Below are positions 18,701-27,700 of a stretch of DNA of 64,000 bases, piece after piece; positions within the stretch are counted from its first letter, which is position 1; each line of letters starts with the position of its first letter. Source of the stretch: Natronoglomus mannanivorans. GTDB lineage: Archaea > Halobacteriota > Halobacteria > Halobacteriales > Natrialbaceae. The notes beneath the pieces were generated by a model. That model had not been told where the DNA came from and did no database searches. It saw only the letters and a list, made by a program, of their open reading frames with translations. The stretch covers positions 62,001-126,000 of the forward strand of contig JAOPKB010000002.1 of the NCBI GenBank assembly GCA_025517485.1, written 5' to 3'. The position numbers and the translations under genes are program-made.

Positions 18701-20437
18701 GAGCAGCGTTGCGTCGGTCGTTCGACCCGCATTAGCGACCTGCTTCCCCGCCGGCTCCGGAGGATCGGGTGTCTCGGGATCCGGGGCGGACTCGAGGTTC
18801 GTCGGCGTTCCGGACTCGAGCAGCGCGAGGCCGTCAGTGAAACGGTGTGCGTCGAAGAGCGACCTGACGTCCTCGGCCGTCTGCGTCGCCTCCGCAGTGG
18901 TCCGCATCCCGAGGACGAGCAGAGAGTCGATGGCGTCCGTTGCGGGGTCGAACCCGTCGAGTTCCGCGAGCGGGACCGTGATGGCCATCCCGTCCTCGAC
19001 CGCCCGGTCGTAGTCGAACAACCAGTCCATCTCGTCGCCGGCCGACCCGGGTTCGACGGCCGGATCGATCGCCAACCCAGGCGGGACGACGTTACCGGTG
19101 ACGAGCTTCCGTGCGGTGTCCGGCCCGGCGTCCCACTCGAGGACGGCGATCCACCGATCGGGTAACAGGCGAGCGGTCGCCCGTCTTGTCCAGGACTCGC
19201 CCTTTCGATCGACGCTCTCGAACGTGATTCGATCGGCATCGAACGGTTTCTCGTCCGAGTCCGGCCGCGTGAGGAGTCGGTCCGCGATCGGCTCGATCTG
19301 AGTGCCGCTCTCGTCGGTCTCGACCGGCGTCACCGCTTCGACGATGTAGGCGGCTCGTTCCGGATCGGACCGTTCGATCAGTCGGTTCCATCCCTTCGAT
19401 TTCAGTTCGTCGTACCTGGCGGCAACGTCGACGTCGTCACCGTCTGCGACGGCTCGCTCGTAGGCCTCGAGGTCGACGTCGTCGGCGAACGCTTGAACCT
19501 CGGGTTCGACGAACGAACCGGATCCCTCCGCCGACGTCGCCGCCGCGCCAGCCAACCCGAGGGTGAGCGTCGCCCAGAACTGCTTCCCGGCGACGACCTC
19601 CGCCTCCGTCAGCTCCGACTCGTGGCTGTCGACGTGGATCTGGTCGGGATAGACGCGAATTCGAAGCTCGTGGGGATCGTCTGGATCCACGAACCGCGTC
19701 TCGAGACGAACCGGGAGCAAGAGCGACGGCTCCGGCTCGAGCCGCGACACCGGATCTCGCTCGCGGTACACGTCCTCGAGCGCCTCGGCGACCAGTTCGT
19801 CGTAGCGATCGCGAGCGCCGACACAGGCGCGGGTCACCAACTCGAACGTCAGGGCGTGGGCCTCGAGCGCCGCGACGGACGACTCGTCCCGTCGTTTCGG
19901 ATCGAACACCGATTCGAACGCACCCAGTACGTCGTCTCGGTCGGCCTTCCCTCCCGCCGCATACGCGCCGAGGAGTGCGAGCGGCTCGTGCCATCGTTCC
20001 TCGAGCGCCGGTCGTTCGGCCCTGACGAATCGCTCGACCGTCACCACCGCGGCTTCGAGCAACGTCCGTCGGCCCGAGCCGAGGTCTCCCAGCGCGCGCA
20101 GTTCTTCTCCACGCTCGGCGAGGTTCGGCGTAGCGAGAACCGCTCGCCACACCCCCTCGTCGACGAGGTAGGAAAGCGCCTGCTGGCGCGTTTCGTCGTC
20201 GCTCGTTTTGCTCACACTCCGTTCGGCCCTATCCGAATCGATCGGCCCGGCCTCGGTCGTCTCCGTCGCGAACCGCTCGAACTCCGTGCGGACGCGTTCG
20301 ACTGCCTCGGCGACGCCCTCACTGCGTTCGATCGCCCGTTCCAGCTCACGCAATCGTTCTGCGAGCGTTCGGGTGTGGTTGATCTCCGCGTCTATTCGTG
20401 CTCGCCTCTCGTGTAACTGGTTGATACGTTCGATCAT
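12746..20437 (-). CDS. Giant operon protein E: 2563-aa uncharacterised protein
   Basis: The largest gene in the window. It starts MIERINQLHERRARIDAEIN with a predicted coiled-coil N-terminus (residues 1-60). At about residue 250 comes PSLLLPVRLETRF followed by LRIRVYPDQIHVDSHE. A central part around residues 1090-1220 has LDTTSHRLDAWWTSLAT, HVGAYGYVEELRP, FVHTPSADLANTAALLRSGY and LLGARFERRMHE, which look like conserved blocks. Long stretches are alpha-helical and acidic, with a coiled-coil-like region near 1740-1820 and beta-rich segments near 1840-1900 (VTVWGTDGEAWFEDDG). No signal peptide, membrane helix, Walker motif or recognisable enzyme motif was found. Both junctions are 4-base ATGA overlaps (20434-20437 and 12746-12749). 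I recall similar blocks from large bacterial hypotheticals, but no function. Confidence 0.9.
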   Translation of the reverse strand: MIERINQLHERRARIDAEINHTRTLAERLRELERAIERSEGVAEAVERVRTEFERFATETTEAGPIDSDRAERSVSKTSDDETRQQALSYLVDEGVWRAVLATPNLAERGEELRALGDLGSGRRTLLEAAVVTVERFVRAERPALEERWHEPLALLGAYAAGGKADRDDVLGAFESVFDPKRRDESSVAALEAHALTFELVTRACVGARDRYDELVAEALEDVYRERDPVSRLEPEPSLLLPVRLETRFVDPDDPHELRIRVYPDQIHVDSHESELTEAEVVAGKQFWATLTLGLAGAAATSAEGSGSFVEPEVQAFADDVDLEAYERAVADGDDVDVAARYDELKSKGWNRLIERSDPERAAYIVEAVTPVETDESGTQIEPIADRLLTRPDSDEKPFDADRITFESVDRKGESWTRRATARLLPDRWIAVLEWDAGPDTARKLVTGNVVPPGLAIDPAVEPGSAGDEMDWLFDYDRAVEDGMAITVPLAELDGFDPATDAIDSLLVLGMRTTAEATQTAEDVRSLFDAHRFTDGLALLESGTPTNLESAPDPETPDPPEPAGKQVANAGRTTDATLLAGALGLVDPVDGFHPFERVPNADSTRFEDAKHVNNVLWSATLGYYLRHLAVPNELATGLNPVDGVEPFPTLDVEDTAAWLEGVDTARNVFTEYVRGGGPFPTVQVAEIPYGVLPVARLDEERAWFGGDGQLADRIAAYVRSLRPLWDEAIADEPLSHPADTVGASPLDPAHEDWDVLDVLERSGVSHGATSGARFRNWNEHVRTWDNELHNWGYVGQILAANEAFEDGRAAVEASIPPETRELLYDARATTFDREDIEDEVTTPAHGFVDPDFDRFVEILQNESFDRLQTLSSQVDLGAERHGLLVEDVFEWAGVDLEGLDPEFEGEDEVEEVNEEWRAERRALLETVWEEELSPGIRHALLLRAIEAREGDGLFYDRLRFFDPTVAADVSTLPEAINHPRLVTASTFARRYDDAGTMNSLARVLTHYATLQEYADGRLRLGLQVDDPPASDPDRIPGHGSTRSDLYDYVPDVAGTVADPDNVEYAPLIDSLIAGEDPDNVLPDGLTAPQTTVDFAESLEHVGGLDRSSTASLTADALDTTSHRLDAWWTSLATAAVFAHRRIDPNDFHPHEAGLHVGAYGYVEELRPDAQVEDRLTPAFVHTPSADLANTAALLRSGYDAAEDDELREALAMDLSAERVRDAKWLLDGVRRGTALGELLGARFERRMHEVTMDSLAELDEGDGNVCNLMRWKHSLRERYPAVSDQLETADEASGPDESGSDVAHSDVLDGYELLREFQAGELELVSLSIPDQDDGPDEDEIDAFDALLAELDDDLDAVSDLLVAETAHQIARGDPEKGGASFEGLERAEGVPDPDVVEVPRSETGVTHRHLLLFDPEAADEGKTPRAHAEPVLESWVDSLLPAHDEVECVVAWEQTGQTDEDGGDDEVVLESGTVAVELASLGLSNLDLLALSGDHRQGRSELDARMRHHVVRAEPVPADAELSIQYRDVDDDGKLDVATVLEVARSLSALLDETRPATGEDLTHPSESTSTGYSAATADTLWGRYDDLGGTDGLKEIRGELGSAMSLLAPEEEDDDQDEADEPATSVPERIDEVEAAARAATETIPFDDLEAVLEAIDEDELSGAMFALSPPGDRENVLLEAPGTFTETVSLDPESMTEKTVVYDVGERDPAIEGEPIETKDLPPDISGSSSSSDAVRTAYERLAEARSILLEVATALERPALLESYEEPATTLRSSRAHYERALETYELAWRAHEEGAHDRAKEAAKRTIDLAERVVHLAKETNDLATLDDELIYVDDVPGAGGFEEQPTVTVWGTDGEAWFEDDGFDDPTIVDGTLEVSVDLSVEPGTWVTVTVRDGDRLVYHRSGYVGAPEPELDDAIARLAWLAWAREEVRVALESVEAAVSAVPSWVAVETTLEDASDVDSPSLTDERLEQASAALLGSDERAGLADTDPVSVLAALDAVLVPWDAAALADLVTVSRASAGPAEASYSSEPARPTFAVESSLELDHLDVDLEADAIATALEAIVTLSGDSIGEVQRAANGWEPDGYDETVPMSTTQRRLTKWLYHPDESDDGEAVAVATALSHQVARIDETGSDGAAAFDERLSAALPAETDLETVAAVLGSLATALFDGSTSGNGGVGGDVQLGETTGAAITADVLDALFDVLTAVEDEPTPAETFRLAVLELVRDALWEAGWFSVYGAIPASPVGHTHEDERALAAQAGSVLSKLEDRIDAVESILRPDEDAPPEERVDAATDRLETLFDGSVPVLPPFTPTNAAELEATFTDDPGALAENPLAVETWFQRAAQVTERLADEREVLSYVAALSDGPVREFGVGQLPYTPDDEWVGLDGVEPVDGAVSIVAAFGVGSGPDGFTSADGEPSVAGVFVDEWVEGVAAEHQDTGLALRYDAPGSRAPGSMLLAMPPGPEGWTIESLIETVEETMTYTKLRAVDAHDLEARTDDLPWPLLPAPYYAERLETAPNEPVMEPERVTYHSPLTREACRLHVMDRAKERGVSDR

Positions 20438-23400
20438 TCCTCACTCCCCTCCGCCTCGAGCATCGTACTCGCGTGTATCGCGACGCGGTAGGGCTGTTGC
20501 CAGGTGTACTTCGCGACGTGCGCGGCGTTTCGCCCCCAGTCGGTCGCCTCGACGCCGGTCTCTCGTTCCTCATCTGCGTCTTCGACCTGCGCGGGATCGA
20601 ACGGTGGATCGGTCGCCGCAACCGTCACGTGGCCGCCCGGATTCGCGAGGCGTTCGTCTTCGTTCTCGGGGTCAAGCAGGCCGAATCGCGGTTCGGCCGC
20701 TGGCTCCTCGAAGACGAAGAACCAGCCGGCGTCGGCACGATCGGCGGCCGCCTCACCCTCGTCCTGATACGGCTCGTACAGCGCGTCCTCGAGGTCGAGA
20801 TCGAACCCGTAGAAGGTGACGTCCGATCCGATCGTTCCCTCGAAGACGGGGAATTTGATGTCCTCGCGCTCGTCGTCTCCTGCCTCGATCTCCGTGTCCG
20901 GAAGCCCGGGAACGCGCTCGCCCGTGTCGCTGTTTTCACCGCCCGTCGCGTCGATGGCGTCGGTCGCGTAGACCGTCGTGTTCGGGTAGCGCTGGAGCAG
21001 TTCGCCCCGCACCAGCAAGACGAGTTTCGCGCCGTCGTCTCCGCCGGCTGGCGGGTTCGCCCCGAGTTCGTTCTCCTCACGCCACTCGTGCATCGGCGCG
21101 ATATCCGCCATGTCCTCCGGATCGTCCGGATCGAGCGCCGGATTGCCGGTCCGATCCCAGAAGCGACGGAAGTAGGTTCCCCGCCGGTCCGCAGGGAACT
21201 TCCGCCAGCGAAGTTCGCGGGCGAACTCGTGATTGAGTCCGGCCATGTACCCTTCGATGAACGCCGGATTCGTCTTCACGAGCATCACGCTGTTTCGCTC
21301 GACTTCCTCGAGCCCCGGCAGGAACCACTCGGGTTCGCGCTCGGCGAGGGGCTCGTACATCGGTCGCGGAAACGTCGGCGCTGCGAGCACCGGCCCGAGC
21401 GCGTCGCGCTCCCGGGCGCCATCGGTTGCCCGCGCCGTCAGCAGCTCCTGATCGACGCCCAGCCGTCGGGCGGCGAGCGAGCGGAACGTCTCCTCGGGAT
21501 CGAGGTGGGTGCGCAACTCGTCGGCGATCGTCGCCGGATCGACGCTCACACTCGAGAGGATACCACACTCGGCCGCCGCGTCCATCGTTCCCGAGATCGC
21601 CTGCTCGAGCCGTGTGTGATCCGTTTCGGGGCCCACATCGTCTCTCGACCCTAGCCCGTCGCGCAGCCACTCGACGATCGAGATGGCGGTCGCCACGCGG
21701 TCGGGGACGGGAGCAAGCGCCACTTCTACCGCCCCCGATTCGTCCGACGAAAGCGCCTTTCGCGCCCGGACAAGCACCTCGAGGAGTGCCTCGAGTTCGA
21801 TAGCGAGCCGTCGCGCCTCCTGTATCGCCTCGCTCTCCGTGAACTGGGGATGAAGCTCGTCGGTTCGTTCGGCCTCGACGAAGACGTCACTCAGGCCCGT
21901 CGTGACCGCCTGTGCGAGTTCGAGGGCTTCGTCGGCGCACTCGATTGGCGAGGGCTCCATTTCGAATCGGTGTCGCACCGTTTCGTACTCGTCGGCAGTC
22001 TCCGGCTCCGCGCCGGCGACGTCGCTCGCCTGCCCGTCGGCGATACGTACTGCCCGCTCGATCCGATCGAGCCTCGAGAGTATCCGGTCGCGTGCAGTTT
22101 CCTTCGATTGATCGTCGTCGGAGTCTCCTTCGGCCACGCCGTCGTCCGTTTCTTCCTCCTCGTCACCACCCACAGTTCCGTCGTCCGTTTCTTCCCCGTC
22201 GTCACCACCCACAGTTCCGTCGCCCGTTTCGCCGTCGGCGTCGTCCGATTCATCCTCGTCATCATCGTCCGGGTCGGGATCCGGCCCGTCGTCTCCTTGA
22301 TCAGGTGGGTCCGGGAGGTAGTCTCCAATGTCGGGGCCCGTTACCCCACCGCCAACCTCCGGCGACGAACCGACGTAGTGGGGACTGTCTGTTCGAATCG
22401 ATTCGGCGTCCGTCACCTCGTCTGGTCTCTCACCGGACGCCTCGTTCTCTTCGCGTCGGCTTTCGTCGGAGTCGCGTCGCCCGCTACCGACGGAGCTCCC
22501 AAACAGTCGCTCGATCGTCGCTCGAACCCGTTCGACGATGGTTCGGACGAACGAGGCGATCCACGCTGGCGGTTCGTCGTCCCGAGTGGTATCGCTCGCA
22601 CGCCCGTCTCCCTCAGTGGGTTCGGCAAACTCGTCCTCCACACTCGCCGTCTCGCTCGCAGTCGTCGAATCGTCGACGTCGGTCGCTGGCACGACTGTCT
22701 CTCGCTTCGCGTCCTCGGTGACCATCGTCGCTTCCGACATCCAGCCCGTCTCACTGCTCGAGCTGGCCGGTTTTTTCGGTGACTGGACTGGCTCCGGCAC
22801 CTCGGTCGCGTCCGCCCACGCCGACGTGTCCGCCCGAGCGAGACAGCGCCACTCCCGCTCGCCAGCCGCGGTGAACCGCGGGTCGTCGTCGAGGGACGCG
22901 CCAGTCGCGACGGGATCGTCGGCGTGGATTCCCTCCCAGTAGGTGCCGCTACCCGGCCGCCAGCCGGCTCCGAAGCGGTGGGAACCGACACCGTCGTCTG
23001 CGCCGTCCGCCCCGAGTACCGACGCCCGCTCGACGTCGACCCCCGGCCGTCTCGCCACGGGGCCGTTCGAGCGCGTCAGAGTGCGAAACGACGGTCGAGT
23101 CCGTCCCCGGACGTCAGGGTCGGTCTCGACGCGATCGAGCACCGTCCCACCGGTCTCGAGACGTACGTGGCCGTGGATCGATTCGGTGAGCCCGAGGAGT
23201 TCGTCGTCGGGGAGGTTGGCGAGGTGATCGAACCGAACCGCGTTGGCGTCGCGAAACAGCTGGGACCTGGCCAGGAAGGCGTTCGCCTCGGCGATCCCGT
23301 CGAACTGGTTCCAGGCCTCGTCCATCAACTCCTCCTGGAGGTTGTTGACGATCACCGTCCCGAGGCCAGCGGCACCGCGGTGGGTGGGATTTCCGTTGAG

Positions 23401-24588
23401 TTCGTCGAACCACCGAGGTACTTCGGCCGTCCACTCGTCGTCACCTCCCTCGGGTGGCGTCTCCGGCAGTCGATCGACGCGCGCGGGCCACTGGCCGTAC
23501 AGCGGTGGCCCAACGACGCCGAGGTCAAGTTCCTCGTCGACCGCCTCCGTCCGGTTCAGGAGGCGTCTGAGTTCCGCCCCAACGTCGTCCTGGTAGCCGA
23601 TCGACGGCGAGTGAGGCGAGCGAAGCGCCCCGGTGACAGTGACGACGCCACGATCGGTTTCGGGAACGGCGCCTTTCACCAGTGCTGGCGGACCCGGGTC
23701 CGTGACGTCGACGAAACTCGTCCCGATACCGTCGTCGGCCGGCTGTGGATCGAGCTTGTCCGCGAGCGTTCGAAAGTCACCCTCTGCCGCGCAGGTGAAC
23801 GTCCAGGAGTGATACACCGGTAACCGTACGGACCCGTCGTCGCCCCAGGCGAAGGCGCGCTCGGCGTCCGCGGGATCGCGTCCGAGTCCGGTCAGCCGTC
23901 CCGCCTCGAAAGTCGGAACCACGCAGGCGCGATAACGTGTTTTCGCCTCGAGGTTTCGCGGAGAGATCAGTCGCGACCGCGTCGCCGTCGACGGTTCGGC
24001 GAGTTCCTCGAGGACGGCCGCGGCCGCCCCGTCGACGTGGTCGCCCAACAACTGGGCGTGTGCCCACGCCCACGATTCGGCCGGGTCTGGTAGTTCGTCG
24101 ACTGGCGTTTCGACGATCGGCATCGACTTCGGGCCGACCGGCTCGTAGGAGACACCACGCCGGTCCCGGTCGATCACGACGAGACACAGCCAGGGATGCG
24201 TTCGTCCGGACTCGTCGGCCCGTTGCGGGCTGAACAGCCACGGCAACTCGGCGGAACCGAACTCGACGAGGGGAAACTGCGTCGGCGGGTGCGCGTCCGC
24301 GTTAGGACTTGGCTCTTGTCTGAGGATCGTCCGATCGTCGAGTCCAGTGACGTCGCCGGGACCGAACAGCCGCGCGTCGAGGTCGACGTCCAGGTTCTCG
24401 TCGCCGCCAGCGACCGTGAGCGTGATGCCGAGTTCCCCCGCGTCGACCGTGTCGGGGTCGACCGACCCGACGTCGCCGTTTTCGGGTTCCCACTCGAATT
24501 GCTCGTCCGAGCCGGGACGCAATCCCGGCCTGACGATCGGATAAAACCCGTAGCTCGTTCCGGTTCCGCCCTCGTCGTTGCCGCTCAT
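20434..24588 (-). CDS. Giant operon protein D: 1384-aa uncharacterised protein
   Basis: Begins MSGNDEGGTGTSYGFYPIVR and contains in its first 200 residues TQFPLVEFGSAELPWLFSPQ and HPWLCLVVIDRDRRGVSYEP. A very acidic low-complexity linker (residues about 755-820) contains 13-codon repeats reading DDGTVGGD. Helical segments follow, then a C-terminal block with PTFPRPMYEPLAE, NPAFIEGYMAGLNHEFAREL and FPADRRGTYFRRFWDR, which strongly resembles conserved stretches of bacterial hypotheticals I have seen. After this comes a segment with WFFVFEEPAAEPRFGLLD. No signal peptide, transmembrane helix or catalytic motif is visible. The start codon overlaps the stop of the small upstream ORF (ATGA), and the stop overlaps the start of protein E by four bases. 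The two-part layout suggests independent N- and C-terminal modules. Confidence 0.9.
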   Translation of the reverse strand: MSGNDEGGTGTSYGFYPIVRPGLRPGSDEQFEWEPENGDVGSVDPDTVDAGELGITLTVAGGDENLDVDLDARLFGPGDVTGLDDRTILRQEPSPNADAHPPTQFPLVEFGSAELPWLFSPQRADESGRTHPWLCLVVIDRDRRGVSYEPVGPKSMPIVETPVDELPDPAESWAWAHAQLLGDHVDGAAAAVLEELAEPSTATRSRLISPRNLEAKTRYRACVVPTFEAGRLTGLGRDPADAERAFAWGDDGSVRLPVYHSWTFTCAAEGDFRTLADKLDPQPADDGIGTSFVDVTDPGPPALVKGAVPETDRGVVTVTGALRSPHSPSIGYQDDVGAELRRLLNRTEAVDEELDLGVVGPPLYGQWPARVDRLPETPPEGGDDEWTAEVPRWFDELNGNPTHRGAAGLGTVIVNNLQEELMDEAWNQFDGIAEANAFLARSQLFRDANAVRFDHLANLPDDELLGLTESIHGHVRLETGGTVLDRVETDPDVRGRTRPSFRTLTRSNGPVARRPGVDVERASVLGADGADDGVGSHRFGAGWRPGSGTYWEGIHADDPVATGASLDDDPRFTAAGEREWRCLARADTSAWADATEVPEPVQSPKKPASSSSETGWMSEATMVTEDAKRETVVPATDVDDSTTASETASVEDEFAEPTEGDGRASDTTRDDEPPAWIASFVRTIVERVRATIERLFGSSVGSGRRDSDESRREENEASGERPDEVTDAESIRTDSPHYVGSSPEVGGGVTGPDIGDYLPDPPDQGDDGPDPDPDDDDEDESDDADGETGDGTVGGDDGEETDDGTVGGDEEEETDDGVAEGDSDDDQSKETARDRILSRLDRIERAVRIADGQASDVAGAEPETADEYETVRHRFEMEPSPIECADEALELAQAVTTGLSDVFVEAERTDELHPQFTESEAIQEARRLAIELEALLEVLVRARKALSSDESGAVEVALAPVPDRVATAISIVEWLRDGLGSRDDVGPETDHTRLEQAISGTMDAAAECGILSSVSVDPATIADELRTHLDPEETFRSLAARRLGVDQELLTARATDGARERDALGPVLAAPTFPRPMYEPLAEREPEWFLPGLEEVERNSVMLVKTNPAFIEGYMAGLNHEFARELRWRKFPADRRGTYFRRFWDRTGNPALDPDDPEDMADIAPMHEWREENELGANPPAGGDDGAKLVLLVRGELLQRYPNTTVYATDAIDATGGENSDTGERVPGLPDTEIEAGDDEREDIKFPVFEGTIGSDVTFYGFDLDLEDALYEPYQDEGEAAADRADAGWFFVFEEPAAEPRFGLLDPENEDERLANPGGHVTVAATDPPFDPAQVEDADEERETGVEATDWGRNAAHVAKYTWQQPYRVAIHASTMLEAEGSEE
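22162..22222. repeat. In-frame 39-bp repeat inside giant operon protein D
   Basis: The 22-base string GTCACCACCCACAGTTCCGT(CG) begins at 22162 and again at 22201, a spacing of 39 bases or 13 codons. It encodes the DDGTVGGD repeats of the acidic linker. Slippage within a disordered linker is the simplest explanation. Confidence 0.7.
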
Positions 24589-24725
24589 GGCTCCCCTCCA
24601 CTTGCTGAATTCACCATCCGATGGACCGATCGCCCGGGCGGTCGCCAGTGGTGGTTCACTCGTTCGTTATTCGTCGCGTCGTCGACTGGGGTGTTCCAGC
24701 TGATTTCGTATCCAAATTCGTCCAT
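24585..24725 (-). CDS. Giant operon small ORF C (46 aa)
   Basis: A 46-aa frame that exactly fills the gap between two giant genes. It starts with ATG four bases after the stop of the DUF6603 gene, reads MDEFGYEISWNTPVDDATNN and ends in TGA overlapping the ATG of the next gene (ATGA). This coupling on both sides is strong positional evidence for translation, although the protein matches nothing I recognise. It is polar, with no membrane segment, two His and two Trp. It could be a small structural partner or simply a coupling peptide that delivers ribosomes to the next gene. Confidence 0.6.
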   Translation of the reverse strand: MDEFGYEISWNTPVDDATNNERVNHHWRPPGRSVHRMVNSASGGEP

Positions 24726-24729
24726 CGTT

Positions 24730-27700
24730 TCACTCGAGTTGGTCCCCCGCGACGACCTGGTACTGACTGGTCGCCCCGTCAGGTGCGTATCGTTCGATCG
24801 TGCGCTTCGCCTCGGCCTTCGTGTAGCCGCCGTCGTCGTGTCCGTCTAGGTCGACCGGTTCGAACGTGTCCGTTCGCACGATTCGGTAGCGCCGGTCGCT
24901 TGTTCCACCGGTAAAAGAGCCCTCGAGGGTGGCCTCGCTCGGTGTGGTCCCCTCGTCGACGGTCTCTTTGGGCGCCGGGCCGGACTCACAGCCGATCGTC
25001 TGTCGGTCGATCGTCGCACGAGTGAGTTGCCGAGTGATCTCGCTGCCCAGACTAGTGGGGACGACTTCGACTGCGTCGAACGAATCGAGCGCAACGCCGT
25101 AGTTGTCACACGCCTCGTCTCTGACAGACGTCTCGTAGGCCAACACCGTCCGCCGGGCGTTGTTCGCCAGGTTGGGCCCGTCGTCCGCCGTCTCCTGCCC
25201 GGCGTAGACGCCGCCGGATTCGAACCGCGTCCCGGCCTGCATCGACTCGAACGCCGGGCTGTCGAGGCGTTCGTCGTCCGAAAGGTCGAGGTACTCCCCG
25301 GGTGCGAATTTCTCCGTCACGGGCTCGCCGACCTCGAGCATCGGTTCAGCGTTCTCCGCTTCGCCGTCGACCGATGCACCTGCGATCTCGAAACGGGTCG
25401 CGTTGGCCGGTTCGGCGTTTCCGAATCGTTCGATCTCGAAGTCGAGCGGAACGACCGTCTGGCGAACGGATGGCGCCGCGAGCGGGTGGACGAGGATCGT
25501 CGGCGTCTCGTCCTCTCCGTTGTCCTCGACGTCGACGTCACTCGGGTCGCGGAGGGTGACCGGCGACTCCCCATCGCCGGGCAGACCAGTTTGCCAGTTT
25601 CCGGGCTGTTCGACCGCCGCCGCGAGTTTCGAGAGCACGTCGACGGGAGGCAAGGCGTCCCGGTCGTCCGCCGAACCGAAGGTGGCGTCGACCCGCACAG
25701 TCGCGGAGACGAAGGCGATACTGACCTTCACCTTTCCGTCGATGTGCCACGGGGACGGCCCCGACAGACTCCCCTCGAGGGAGACCGAAAACGTGGTCTT
25801 GAGCGCCCGAACTGACAGCGAGGCGATGATGTCGACGACGAACTCGAACGGGTCGAACTGAACCAGCGCGTCGAAGCCGAGTTCGCCGTCGACCGACGCC
25901 GGGCCGAACTCACCGGCGAAACTGCAGTTCGCCCCCGCCTGTACCGTGTTCGAGGTGACCGCGAAGTAGCCCTTCAGAACCAGGCTTGGGTTGCCTCCCG
26001 GTGGACCCAACGAGGCCCGGAGACGGCGCATATCGGCGAAAGACGCCGGCGGGTCGTACTGCGGATGGAATCCTCCCGCCGAGAGGAGGAAATCGGGCTG
26101 ATCACCCCCGCGAATCCGTAGCCCGAAATCCCCCGAGAGGTCCCACGCCACCACGCGCGAATCGTACAACGAGGCGTGTAACTCGAGTTCAGGTACCGCC
26201 GGATCGATGATCCCGAAGACGCCAGCGTTGAGTTCGACCAGCGGGGCGACCTCGTCGGGGAGGACGGCGCTGATCCGTCCGAGGAGGACGATCCGAATCG
26301 AGGGGATCTCGACGAGAACCCCGAGATCGGCTGTGATCAGGGTCGGCGTCCCCCATCCCAGGCGAGCCATCGGCCCGAAGACGTGGTAGTCGGCCGTCGG
26401 TGGGAACGTCTCCCGGAGGTCGCTGACGATCCGCGGGGCGTTCTCGACGACGTCCTCGGGGAACAACACCGAGTCGAGCGTGCCGTCGCGGACCGCTCGT
26501 TTCAATGGGTCTGTCTTCACCCCGCGGTGGATGCCCACGAGCCCGCCGAGGCCGTTGAGCGTGAAGCCGAGCCCGAGTTCGATCGGCGGGAACTCCGCAG
26601 TGATCAGGACTAAGAGTGAGAAGCCGTCGCTCCCGTCGGGCATCCGCGTCGTCAGCAGCCCGACCGCGTTGAACGTCAGCTCCCCGACGTGCAACTGGAC
26701 CGCGCCCGCGTAGCGCTCGTTCTCGTAGTCGAGCTCGAGGAAGCCACCGCCGGAGACACCCTCGGCGTCGATCGCGAGGCCGATGCCGTTCGGCGGGTCG
26801 AAGCCGACGTCGAGGTCGATCGGACCGAGCGACCCGTCGCCGTCCTCCGGGAAGGCGATAGTGGCGCGGATCCCCATCCGCTGGACGGTCCCGACGACGG
26901 GGCCGAGTTCGACCGAAGCGGAAGCGCTGGCGGTCAGCGTGACGCCTGGGTCGTCTTCGGCATCGTCGTCGACCCCGTCGGGAAGCGCTCCGACGTAGAT
27001 CTCTTCCATAGAGATCGGACCGAGCTGGGCGTTCTGTGGAATCGCCGCCTCGAGGGTCCCGCCGCTCTCGAAGTAGAGGCCGCTTTTCGAGGACCAGCCG
27101 AGGGTCGCGTCGAAGTCGTACTCGATGCCATCCTCAGGGAGGACCGACTCAAGGAATCCATCACTTGCTTCGACGACGATTCTTCCCTCGATGGGCACGA
27201 GGAACCGGATCGTCGACTCGTCCTCGGTGTATTCGAATTGTACGACGGCACCGTACTCACCGATGTCGAGTCGAGAGTCGCCGTCGGCCCCCAATACGGG
27301 AGTATACGCCGATTCGTCCGGGGTCGCGTCGTGTACGACGCCTAATTCAGCCGTGAGGTTCGATTCGACTGGTACGTCGTCACTCATCCCCCGCAGACTC
27401 GTCTCGAGTTCACCCTCCGCGCCACGGACTGCTATGCCGTGGGACTCGAGAGATGCGTTACCAGAGATATTGGCCGAAAACGTCCAGTCGTCGTCCTTAC
27501 CGAACGATGTCTCGGTACCTTCTTCGAGGATTCCACGAACGAATGGAACGAGCCCGAAACCGGCACCATCGTCGTCTGTCTCTGGGAGGGGAAGTATACG
27601 TAATCCGAGTACGGAGAGGACGTTTCCAACGGGGAGTGTGAGAACATTGACGGTAGCTTGCGGTGCGATGTTACCCACCGAGTCGACGGCAGGGAGATCG

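Noticed and set aside
22138..22222. Possible CRISPR-like repeat cluster
   Set aside because: Only two imperfect copies, in frame within a coding linker, with no spacers of regular length.
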